Below, one piece after another: positions 54,501 to 59,367 of a DNA stretch of 64,000 nucleotides. Source of the DNA: Flavobacterium tegetincola DSM 22377 (GTDB lineage Bacteria; Bacteroidota; Bacteroidia; Flavobacteriales; Flavobacteriaceae). The stretch is taken from the NCBI RefSeq assembly GCF_000425485.1, contig NZ_KE384383.1:186117-250116 (forward strand), written 5' to 3'. Numbering within the stretch: position 1 is the stretch's first letter; each line of letters starts with the position of its first letter. The notes below the pieces were generated by a model. The model ran no database searches. It was not told the origin of the DNA and was given only the letters and a program-made list of their open reading frames with translations. Position numbers and translations under genes: made by a program.

Positions 54501-55383
54501 AACTTCAGTAACTGCAGCGCCAGTATGTGCTGGAAGTACTACAAATATTGTATTATCTGGATTATTACCAAATGCAGCAGGCACTGCTTTTTACAAATTG
54601 AATAATGGACCAATTTTAAGTGTTAGCGGAACTGCATCAGCAACAGGTACATTTAATTTTCAAACTCCAATACTTACTGTGGCATCGAATGGCGTAGTAG
54701 TTGAGATTACTAAAATCGTAAACAGTAATGGTTGCCAAACTAATTTCATTAATAAAAAAGTGACACTCATTATTAATGCCAAGCCCACGTTGTCTGCCAT
54801 TACCGCTGCACCTGTTTGTCAAGGAAATGCTACAAATATTGTATTATCAGGTCTGGTTTTAAACGCAAAAAATACTGCGACCTACAAAGTGGGTAACCAA
54901 CCATTGCAAACACAAGCAGGAATTTCTACTGCTACTGGGATATTTAGTTTTCAAACGCCTGTATTAAATTTATCAAATAACGGATTGGTTGTTGAGATTA
55001 CTAAAATTGTTAACAGTAATGGTTGTGAAACTAATTTCACTAATAAAAAAGTTACGCTAGTTGTTGAAAAATGTATGATGGCTAGTAATCAATCTTTTGT
55101 AGAAAAGAACGACGATGCTGATTCAGGCACTAATTCGATAGAAATCAATGATAGTAGAGTAGTAAATGTAATAACGATATACCCCAATCCTACAAAAGAC
55201 GTCTTTACCATTATTTCATCACTTGAAGTTAAATCGGTAGAATTATTGAACATGCAAGGGCAAAAAGTTTTATGGTCCACTCAAAATCAAATCAATGTGT
55301 CAAGCTTACCAACAGGAACGTACATGATTAGAATTACAGATAGTAAAGACCATGTAACGGTAAAAAAAGTGATTAAAGATTAA
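45535..55383 (+). CDS. Giant T9SS-secreted multi-domain surface protein
   Basis: 3282 residues. Signal peptide 1-22; two LamG/concanavalin-like domains (~181-356 and ~956-1140, each with D-E/D-V-R-I-W-N and G-N/N-A-W-H/N-H-V-A motifs). Also an NHL-like propeller (~619-860), repeated CHU-type Ig-like domains (L-L-W-Y-T-V-A-T-G-G units at ~404, 876, 1171, 1621), two RCC1 blocks of about seven repeats (~1258-1610 and ~1705-2053; G-T-L-W-x-W-G-x-N units), more Ig-like units, and one SprB repeat (~2642-2702). Four ~95-residue repeats with paired cysteines follow (~2792-3178), and a type A T9SS sorting domain ends the chain (~3210-3282; Y-P-N-P-T, G-T-Y-M-I-R-I). Probably a cell-surface adhesin. 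Kinase and regulator genes lie directly upstream. Confidence 0.93.
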   Translation: MKIKNYLFLLVTLFSTVTSFSQMVDQDHLVGWSSLDDAVTFGQSFTPGLSGRLSQFDFGYYNAGAYNYHCELKIYSGTGTSGTLLKTQPFLISQNVPTGNVGITINNGPVVVAGATYSAVITVISGGPPNGKMRYTFKENIPHYMTGIVPDSYLGGELLFNTSSLTKDLIFRTYVTPTSATHLNFDGVNDYVTLSNESSFDFTNQMTVEFWMNSNTTPAQWDALVTKGDDSWRIALTGDGKINFAVGGTSFGSVTSNASVIDGNWHHVAFTFNGSTAIIYIDGVQDSSASGTGSINNSAYNVALGENLQATGRNYTGSMDEVRIWNIARSASEISAAKNCELSGSESGLVAYYNFNQGMGYVDNTSITSLIDASSNSNNGTFNGFAMNGFTSNFLTTDGIYAPSLPTLSAPVIFSQTNAASVVSASSGSLLWYTTATGGTSSTTPPTLDFSGNGSASYWISEINGRGCETDRIELVVVNAAAIPASPTALAIQLYKGDGTLANLTATGTNLEWFSTSIGGTALDLSTVLVDNTTYYVSQSPQGVRSPRISVKAKKISASTQVFCSTTSVADLIATPSTSATAKWFSNTTNSTPLTNSDAVNTGSLYVEQSIASATTSIGTGFLKPEGIFVDASGSVYVADTNNFAVKKMDSNGIETLVIGDIRPLDVTVDVLGNIYVFDSTLKAIVKMDSQGNNRKLIYEFGGAPIESNPSYPRVFSDQLGNIYFYYYYNIKKMDSNGGNVQQILSTINGIRAMALDHLGNIYVVSGDELQKVNLATGNVSVLASNFYGVRNLRIDRLGTIYYTHNGNLKSINNDGSSMQVVATNIAGNPTGLSIDASGSIYVTTYNTTASEVKKYNPNFTSNRVAIAMSIESVAVPTFTAPVYIQGATATALTATSTGTGLLWYTVATGGTGSTTAPTPSTDTVGVTSYWVSSTSVGGCESARAEMVVTVTLPATHLSFDGTNDFVNIGSVISAGASYTKEAMIKPNAITGNYNILSSAGDVFWISDNQIRAGHTSNFSHVLAPATVLLNAWNHVAVTYDAPTTTMKLYINGALVSTNTNVQAATGNTMQIGAYASVVPFNGSMDDVRIWNVARTQAQLNGYRVCELQGNEFGLIAYYKFNQGTGGVSNTGLTSLINSVSGGANGTLHNFTLDGASSNWLAGSPIVSGVVIPSVPTVTSPVSYFQNNTASVLTATADGTGLLWYTVATGGTGSTTAPKPSTATVGTISYWVSSTNANGCESERAEIIVSVNEFTTPGCWKQISFGAEHTIAIAENGTLWGWGSNSYFQFGLGSGYGTNSSLPVQIGTANNWKSISANENMTMAITTSGTLWTFGYSSGNGSMGNGTMTNPLYPMQVGTASDWESVSVGKTHCLGVKSTGTLWSWGSGFNGALGHGLGLTSTLNYVPTQIGTATNWKAVSAGDNLSLALTTSGTLWVWGSSSDGRLGLGNSSNVNEPVQIGTDTDWKTIDAGSDFALAVKTSGTLWAWGSNQFGKLGLGHTNSVNIPTQVGTATDWKEVSTGLFHTMAITNSGTLWSWGYNNYGQLGTANSTNQNAPVQVGNNTNWDSLSTNVFSSGAVTSAGTLFTWGYNSSRQLGLGNTVNKNVPTGVNCPTCATEDVATPTIVTPVIIVQGSIPIALTAVSGSTDLLWFTDATDGAGSTTAPLPSTTNPNITSYWVSSTNASGCKSARVEIRVEVTPSVEANCWKQISMSKTHTLAIAQNGTLWAWGSNSSGSLGIGNLVNSVIPVQVGINNNWAFISAGNNFSTAITTSGTLWGWGDNSDMQLGLADSNNRNIPVQIGSATDWNFISAGGEYCIAIKTSGTLWSWGEGSFVLGQGSVFQISTPTQIGTATHWKTVSASQGHVMAITTSGTLWAWGYNDNGLYLGLGEWIDSKNIPTQVGTASNWSMVSTADSHTLALTTSGTLWAWGRNADGALGIPSIYEAKVPMQVGTETHWQSISSGNDFSIAVTTSGTLWTWGYNYFGQLGQGNIKSKVEPTQVGTATHWKNIYTGYRSSAAVTNAGTLNVWGYNQDGVLGLGNTVQRNVPNGLDCPLDAIALPPTAISLQIFAGDDKTLADLEVVGDNIKFYDTAAAGTEIVLTTLLTDGATYYASQTQDNVESTVRVAITIHKISESAQIFCDAATLEYLITTPSAGATVNWFTTATGSTILTNTDALVTGTYYVEQSAPLSNRVAVNVVVNPLTTPTFEPVVAICAGETLDALPTTSEEDVTGTWSPELDNSATTTYTFTPTEGQCATTTTLEIVVNELPVITANDTETKCAFESIVLTPLINTSNTNGFVDYYAGENWIQSAGNSNGSITFNDSDLTMLSSSNFNYVLSNSSPGFNLAKLALPYNATLSFNWNYTTTDAASTAYPQFYLNGVLINFSGYNFNDSEQNGTFNISLQAGDEFGLNMYTVDNRDQQAEVVISNFQVTPDILYQWIASNGGEIEGASDELSLEIEMDGTYTLTVINGNGCSASKSIAVTVNETPVPLAEAQTFCGSTTVAQLEAVGENLIWYNNDFDVVESTSTLASGTYFVSQTLNGCKSEPKEVLVTIKEIPSAPTVPNQVYCSSTVVANLQGSGNMLKWYLAPTGGNVLVHTANVTSNTYYVSQTVNGCESERTSVQIFVGSEVIVEVISQTNVSCNGFSNGSASVEVSGGTQPYTYEWSDGSTSATLSGVSAGTYTLRVADANGCGSIGFSSFNASVTITEPAVVQAPTAQSQIFISGATVADLMATGENLTWYDALDTMNSLVTTTVLTSNTYYVSQTVSGCESSRTAVTVTVSNGSCITPTLANVTSAAACVGSTLEIILSGLIPNASGTATFKVGNAQAQTQEGTSDANGTFSFSVPALAEFNGLVVEITKLSSYQGCETIFTDKKVTLVITPQPTLTAVTAAPVCAGSKTFIVLSGLLPNAAGTAFYKIGNGPILNFSGTTTPQGTFSFQTPVLNLAANGLVVEITKMSTVSGCETNFTNKKVTLVVTPKPTLTSVTAAPVCAGSTTNIVLSGLLPNAAGTAFYKLNNGPILSVSGTASATGTFNFQTPILTVASNGVVVEITKIVNSNGCQTNFINKKVTLIINAKPTLSAITAAPVCQGNATNIVLSGLVLNAKNTATYKVGNQPLQTQAGISTATGIFSFQTPVLNLSNNGLVVEITKIVNSNGCETNFTNKKVTLVVEKCMMASNQSFVEKNDDADSGTNSIEINDSRVVNVITIYPNPTKDVFTIISSLEVKSVELLNMQGQKVLWSTQNQINVSSLPTGTYMIRITDSKDHVTVKKVIKD
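53908..55070 (+). repeat. Four in-frame ~285-bp tandem repeats
   Basis: Inside the giant gene, four consecutive units encode V-T-A-A-P-V-C-A-G-S ... I-V-L-S-G-L-L-P-N-A ... V-V-E-I-T-K ... N-F-T-N-K-K-V-T-L-V. Units 2 and 3 are the most alike at DNA level; unit 1 is the most diverged. They are candidates for copy-number variation between strains. Confidence 0.85.
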
Positions 55384-55438
55384 TAAAATGCGTAATCTAC
55401 TGTAGTTTGATTTTATATAAATTTTTTTAAATGTAATA

Positions 55439-55475
55439 AAAACACTTGTTAGAGCAATCTGTCAAGTGTTTTTAT
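55439..55475 (+). terminator. Terminator of the giant gene
   Basis: AAAACACTTG (55439-55448) / CAAGTGTTTT (55463-55472), followed by TTTA. Confidence 0.82.
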
Positions 55476-55714
55476 ATTAACAGGCAGTAGACCAAGTTTT
55501 CATTCTTATTTGACAAAAGTTCAAACTACGTATTAACTAAAATTTAGAAGTTGATCATTACTTGAAAATGAAGTTATCATTTTAAATTGGAGTGTTTTAC
55601 TTGGACATCAACATTGTTTATAAAATTTAAATCAAACAAACTATGATCTATTTTGCAACCGTGTAAATCTTTAAAAAGAGTTCGCATGTCAAAATTAATT
55701 ATAATATAATTCTT
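55476..55714. other. Intergenic, nothing seen
   Basis: AT-rich spacer between the giant gene terminator and the decayed small gene. No gene, repeat or clear promoter seen. Confidence 0.45.
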
Positions 55715-55932
55715 ATGAAAAAGCAACGTATTCCTCCACTTTAGATTTTAGTTTTATTTTCAGTGGCATCGCATCTGCGAACAAAGAAAATTAATAAGAA
55801 AATTTAGACGAAAGACTATGTGATTGAGGAGTAACAGTTGTAATTAAGGAACAACTTCCAGTATTTATTTTCGGTGCTGCGGCTTTACCAATATTTTTTA
55901 TAAAAAAAAATAAGGCTGAGAATCGTCTATAA
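55715..55932 (+). pseudogene. Decayed paralogue of the small exported membrane protein
   Basis: Starting at ATG 55715 (M-K-K-Q-R-I-P-P-L-stop-I-L-V-L-F-S-V-A-S) the sequence has several in-frame stops or shifts. The end reads G-V-T-V-V-I-K-E-Q-L-P-V-F-I-F-G-A-A-A-L-P-I, then F-F-I-K-K-N-K-A-E-N-R-L and a stop at 55930. This aligns with the C-terminus of the intact gene at 56340 (S-G-I-L-V-P-I-K-D-Y-M-P-L-L-L-I-A-A-V-A-F-G, then I-Y-C-I-K-K-N-M-I-H-N-S-F). The DNA after both stops is also related (AAGAAGT-GGT, ACGCCAAATA). Confidence 0.75.
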
Positions 55933-55977
55933 GAAGTAGGTCAAGAAAAAAAAATGATACGCCAAATAAATTGATTC

Positions 55978-56016
55978 TACTCCCAAAAAGTAAAAGTCTC
56001 TCTGGGAGTATTTTCT
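55978..56016 (+). terminator. Terminator-like hairpin after the pseudogene
   Basis: TACTCCCA (55978-55985) / TGGGAGTA (56003-56010), then TTTTCTT. It occupies the same relative place as the hairpin at 56658 after the intact paralogue. Confidence 0.65.
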
Positions 56017-56070
56017 TCTATTGAACTGGTAGATTTCAAAAATCAGAGTAGATAATTAAATAGGAAAAAC

Positions 56071-56284
56071 ACCATTAGGCAATCCTTGAATACGTTTTTT
56101 GACGAAATTAAATCCAAGGACTTTATACGCATTCATCGCTCTTTTATAGTGAATCAAACAAAAATCACTTCGAAAACGAGCTCATCGGTTTTTATCAGAA
56201 ACTTTGAAATTCCGTGCTCTAGAAATACTAACATTACCTTATAAATTACCATTCATATACAAAGTTCTGCCATTCGCACCATTT
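56071..56284 (+). repeat. 214-bp direct repeat, copy B (LytTR gene fragment)
   Basis: Copy of the 3' end of the LytTR regulator gene and its spacer. The reading frame is intact to the stop at 56244 (58 codons, ending S-R-N-T-N-I-T-L), but there is no start codon in register except an internal TTG, and an in-frame stop lies at 56053. So it is a gene fragment, not a gene. The differences from copy A are G-to-D and V-to-T changes plus three silent ones. Confidence 0.93.
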
Positions 56285-56309
56285 ATTTAGCGATTTCTAT
56301 TTTATAGTA

Positions 56310-56317
56310 TAGTTTTG
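56310..56317 (+). promoter_or_regulatory. -7 promoter element for the small exported protein gene
   Basis: TAGTTTTG, an exact consensus match, 22 bp before ATG 56340 and 25 bp after the end of repeat copy B. This is almost the same geometry as at the giant gene. Confidence 0.55.
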
Positions 56318-56339
56318 TGTAACAATTTTATCTATTTTA

Positions 56340-56609
56340 ATGAAACGCAAAATGTATCTATTATTGACTCAACTCGTTTGGCAGATGATAAGTAAACACA
56401 GTACCAATTTAATATTGTGTGTGTTGACTTTTACATCGTTTTGCGGAGTAAATGGTCAATTTGGGGATGATTTTTGTATACCTAGTAAAGTATCTGCAGC
56501 TTCAGGAATTCTTGTGCCAATTAAAGATTATATGCCATTACTCTTAATTGCAGCTGTAGCTTTTGGAATTTACTGTATAAAAAAAAATATGATTCATAAC
56601 AGTTTTTAA
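56340..56609 (+). CDS. Small exported protein with C-terminal membrane anchor
   Basis: 89 residues. A hydrophobic signal peptide (I-L-C-V-L-T-F-T-S-F-C-G-V-N-G, cleavage before Q-F, ~40), a short soluble part with one cysteine (D-D-F-C-I-P-S-K), then S-G-I-L-V-P-I-K-D followed by a membrane helix L-L-L-I-A-A-V-A-F-G-I-Y-C-I and the basic K-K-N. The ending (P-I-x-D, hydrophobic helix with Gly, then Lys-Lys) resembles the short flavobacterial proteins with a PID-like C-terminal sorting signal. This match is from memory. Its function is unknown. A decayed paralogue lies at 55715. Confidence 0.72.
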   Translation: MKRKMYLLLTQLVWQMISKHSTNLILCVLTFTSFCGVNGQFGDDFCIPSKVSAASGILVPIKDYMPLLLIAAVAFGIYCIKKNMIHNSF

Positions 56610-56657
56610 GAAGTTGGTTAAAAGCAATAAAAAATAATAAACGCCAAATAGATCTAC

Positions 56658-56700
56658 AATACCTCCTAAAGATGCATTTCTTTCTAGGAGGTATTTTTTT
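56658..56700 (+). terminator. Terminator of the small exported protein gene
   Basis: Perfect 11-bp stem AATACCTCCTA (56658-56668) / TAGGAGGTATT (56685-56695), followed by a T-run. Confidence 0.9.
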
Positions 56701-57081
56701 TAAATGATTTTAATTAGGATAGTTAAGGCTGCGAGCTCAAATAAAAAGTGAAATAGAGCTAACAGTAAAGCAGAATAAGGATAGCAAATTTTATTTCTTT
56801 AAATTGTATATAATTATTAGTTAGTTATACGTTTTGTTTTGACTTGCAAATGAATTAAGCCTATATTTTATCTATAAAACAAAATATAAATTAATGAAGG
56901 TACCGCGAAACTACATCAGTAAAAATCTATTTGCTTAATTTTCAATCCGCTACAGTAAAGTGGGATTGACGCTTTAACCGTGATAAATTCTGAGGTATAA
57001 AATTGGCTTTAATTTAATACGCTCTAATTTTTCAGTTCTTATTAGAAGCAGTAGCTTTACGATTAATTTTAAAAAAAAATC
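56701..57081. other. Intergenic, no gene seen
   Basis: AT-rich spacer before the small T9SS cargo gene. TAGCTTTA at 57050-57057 is one base away from the promoter consensus and may serve the gene at 57082. Nothing else recognised. Confidence 0.4.
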
Positions 57082-57996
57082 ATGAAGAAAATTTACATTT
57101 TATTGTTGTCAGCCATTTCCTCATTTGGATTTGCGCAAGAGACAATTTCGTTTGAAGCTGCAGAAGGATTTGTATTGGGAAGTATTCACTTACAAAATGG
57201 ATGGGAGGTTACAGAAGGTAGCACTGGATTTATCCAAAATCAAGTGATTACAAATTCGGAAAGTTCAAACGGATCATTTTCATTTAAGAACGCAAATGAA
57301 CCTTCATTTGGGGATCAATTTTTCCCGATTTTTGGAGCCGTAAAAACGTTTGCAACTCCACTTGATCATACCAATTTGACATTTTCATATGACGTGAAAG
57401 CTTCCGCTAAAAACGGTGCTGATTTTGAACTTGTCCTTTATGCTGTGGATGCAGATGATATATTTGTACCTGTTGCTGGAGTGGGAATTGAAAATAGAGG
57501 TTTTATCTATACAATCAAAAATTCGAGTTATGGTTTTGATTATGCTGCAGCAGAATGGACACCAAACGTATGGGTAAATATCAAAATTGAACTTTCTGCT
57601 ACAGAAATTAAATATTATGTAAATAATGTATTGCAGAACACAGTTGCTAATTATACACAACTTGATGTTTTGGGTTTCAATATGTTGCATAACAATTACG
57701 GAAATGATGCTTACTATGACAATTTTGTAATTAGTTCAACTTCTTTAAGTACGACTCCTTTTCAGGAACAAAACGTTTCCGTTTATCCTAATCCAGCACA
57801 AAATGTACTATCTGTTTCGGCTCCAAATGAAACGCAGATTACACAGGTTTCAATATACAATGTAACGGGTCAGGAAGTTTTAAAAACAAATCAGACTCAG
57901 AACATTAATGTGAGTGCTTTAGCAGCAGGAACTTATTTTATGAAGGTTACAAGTGCAAATGGTAGTACGATGACAAAAAAATTGATTAAGTCGTAA
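57082..57996 (+). CDS. T9SS-secreted protein with jelly-roll-like domain
   Basis: 304 residues. Signal peptide M-K-K-I-Y-I-L-L-L-S-A-I-S-S-F-G-F-A (cleavage before Q-E). Residues ~20-215 form a beta-rich domain (I-S-F-E-A-A-E-G-F, G-W-E-V-T-E-G-S, L-T-F-S-Y-D-V-K-A, V-N-I-K-I-E-L-S, Y-Y-D-N-F-V-I), like cleaved-adhesin/choice-of-anchor jelly rolls. A linker and the type A sorting domain (~225-304: V-S-V-Y-P-N-P-A, G-T-Y-F-M-K-V, K-K-L-I-K-S) follow. It is secreted and either released or anchored through the T9SS. Ligand unknown. Confidence 0.88.
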   Translation: MKKIYILLLSAISSFGFAQETISFEAAEGFVLGSIHLQNGWEVTEGSTGFIQNQVITNSESSNGSFSFKNANEPSFGDQFFPIFGAVKTFATPLDHTNLTFSYDVKASAKNGADFELVLYAVDADDIFVPVAGVGIENRGFIYTIKNSSYGFDYAAAEWTPNVWVNIKIELSATEIKYYVNNVLQNTVANYTQLDVLGFNMLHNNYGNDAYYDNFVISSTSLSTTPFQEQNVSVYPNPAQNVLSVSAPNETQITQVSIYNVTGQEVLKTNQTQNINVSALAAGTYFMKVTSANGSTMTKKLIKS

Positions 57997-58019
57997 AGTT
58001 AAATTAAAATATAGTGATT

Positions 58020-58047
58020 AAAGCCTCTTACATAGAGGCTTTTTTTA
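58020..58047 (+). terminator. Terminator after the 57082 gene
   Basis: AAAGCCTCT / AGAGGCTTT around TACAT, then a T-run. Confidence 0.92.
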
Positions 58048-58173
58048 GGCTTATAATTACATTGTTTGCAATTAAAAAGTTGTTGCATTATTTTTAAGTC
58101 AAAAATTACGACTGTACTATTAATCGTCAAATCTTAAAAGCGTAGCAATTAAAATTCATATTGCTTAAAATAA

Positions 58174-58206
58174 AAAGTCCCCATTTCGGCAGAAATGGGG
58201 ACTTTC
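58174..58206. terminator. Terminator of the SDR gene, bidirectional
   Basis: AAAGTCCCCATTTC and GAAATGGGGACTTT form a perfect 14-bp stem with loop GGCA, A-run on the left, T-rich on the right. It ends the minus-strand SDR gene. Confidence 0.9.
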
Positions 58207-58223
58207 TTTATTTATGATCAATC

Positions 58224-59045
58224 TTATTTCTTAGATTTATCAATTGTATCTGTTTCAATCTCATATTGTCGGTTTTGATAATCTTGACACATTTGGACCA
58301 TTTTTTCTGGACACACGGTACGGAATTTATGTTCTTTCTGCGGAATTACCTCTACCATTTTGTCAATCATTTCCTGTGGATCAAACTGATTTTCTGCCAT
58401 CTTTGTAGCCGCTTTTTCCAAGTCTTTTTTGGAAGTGAAATTTTCATCTTCGTCAAACCATTGTTTGTACGTATCATACATACGGTCGTTAAATCCAGTA
58501 TCAAAAGGTCCAGGATTTATGGTTGCCACAGTTACTCCAAATGGTTGCAACTCGTCACGCAGACATTGTGCAATGGCTTCAAGCGCATGTTTGGAGGCAT
58601 TATATGGACCCAAGAAAGCACTTGTGGTTACACCTGCAATTGAGGATAGAAAGACTATTTTTCCGCTGCCGCGTTTGACCATTTTTTTAATAAAAGGCTG
58701 CGAAAATTCTAGAGTAGAGAAGGCGTTGGTTTCCATTACCTCTCTTAAATAATCTACGGGAATTTCGGCAAGTGGTCCAGTATGGCCAATACCAGCATTA
58801 TTGACAAGAATGTCGATGTCGTATTTTTGTGCTTTTTCACAATCAATAAAATCCAAAATATCTAATTTTATTAATTCGATATTTTTTTCGTACTCTTTTC
58901 CTTTGATGTCTTCTAGAAAGCGTGATTTTTGTTCAAAAGTATGGATTCCTGCAATAACCTTATGGCCTTCTTTGGCTAAGCCAATAGCAGTTCCTTTTGC
59001 TAATCCTGATCCTGCTCCTGTTATTAAAATGGTCTGTTTTTTCAT
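58224..59045 (-). CDS. Short-chain dehydrogenase/reductase
   Basis: 273 residues of the classical SDR family: cofactor loop T-G-A-G-S-G-L-A-K-G (9-18), N-N-A-G (~88-91), the catalytic serine in F-L-S-S-I-A-G and Tyr-Lys in Y-N-A-S-K (~154-158), and I-N-P-G-P-F-D-T after the active site. The C-terminal ~70 residues extend the usual core. It reduces or oxidises an unknown carbonyl/alcohol with NAD(P)H. Monocistronic with its own terminator. Confidence 0.92.
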   Translation of the reverse strand: MKKQTILITGAGSGLAKGTAIGLAKEGHKVIAGIHTFEQKSRFLEDIKGKEYEKNIELIKLDILDFIDCEKAQKYDIDILVNNAGIGHTGPLAEIPVDYLREVMETNAFSTLEFSQPFIKKMVKRGSGKIVFLSSIAGVTTSAFLGPYNASKHALEAIAQCLRDELQPFGVTVATINPGPFDTGFNDRMYDTYKQWFDEDENFTSKKDLEKAATKMAENQFDPQEMIDKMVEVIPQKEHKFRTVCPEKMVQMCQDYQNRQYEIETDTIDKSKK

Positions 59046-59204
59046 GATTTTTTTTTAATTTTTATTGAAATTAAGCATTAAATAGCAGTTGATTTTTACG
59101 TTTAAGACGTTTTTAACGCGCTAGGTGTAAATGTTACAATACTAGATTTATGTTTTAATATAAAGCGGAAGATTACAAATAGATCTTATAGAAACCGATC
59201 TAAC
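59046..59204. other. Intergenic, nothing seen
   Basis: Leader region of the SDR gene on the minus strand. No clear promoter match found. Confidence 0.35.
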
Positions 59205-59290
59205 CCTGATAGGAGGGAATCCCGATTTTTCTTCGGGATGGAAGGATAGCAGGAATTGCAGAACCTGATAATGCCCGAGCCATCCGTTCC
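59205..59290 (-). repeat. Structured G/C-rich intergenic element
   Basis: A patch far richer in G/C than its surroundings. It contains the hairpin ATCCCGA/TCGGGAT (59219-59225 with 59233-59239), CAGG/CCTG, a repeated CCTGATA (59205-59211 and 59264-59270), and CCATCC (59280-59285) able to pair with GGATGG. Read on the minus strand, GGGCATTA followed by CTGCTATCC, hairpin and CCTATCAGGGTTAG has the order of conserved words of the element at 38645. It may be a relative or an RNA in the 3' end of the peptidase transcript. The 68-codon frame across it is not a gene. Confidence 0.4.
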
Positions 59291-59311
59291 TGAAAAATGT
59301 AATTGCATAAA

Positions 59312-59345
59312 AAAAGTCCCAATTTCTTTCGAAACTAGGACTTTT
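59312..59345 (-). terminator. Terminator of the peptidase gene
   Basis: AAAAGTCC / GGACTTTT outer stem with inner TTTC/GAAA stem; T-run follows on the minus strand. Confidence 0.85.
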
Positions 59346-59367
59346 GAAAACCATTTAAAAGCAGGTT

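Noticed and set aside
45535..55383. Repeats in the giant gene as a CRISPR array
   Set aside because: Units are protein-coding, in frame, long and diverged; there are no short identical direct repeats with unique spacers.
56071..56244. A second LytTR regulator gene
   Set aside because: Only the last 58 codons are present, without receiver domain or a proper start codon; it is a duplicated gene end.
59148..59354. 68-codon minus-strand frame
   Set aside because: It spans the structured G/C-rich patch and the peptidase terminator; composition is that of a translated hairpin region.
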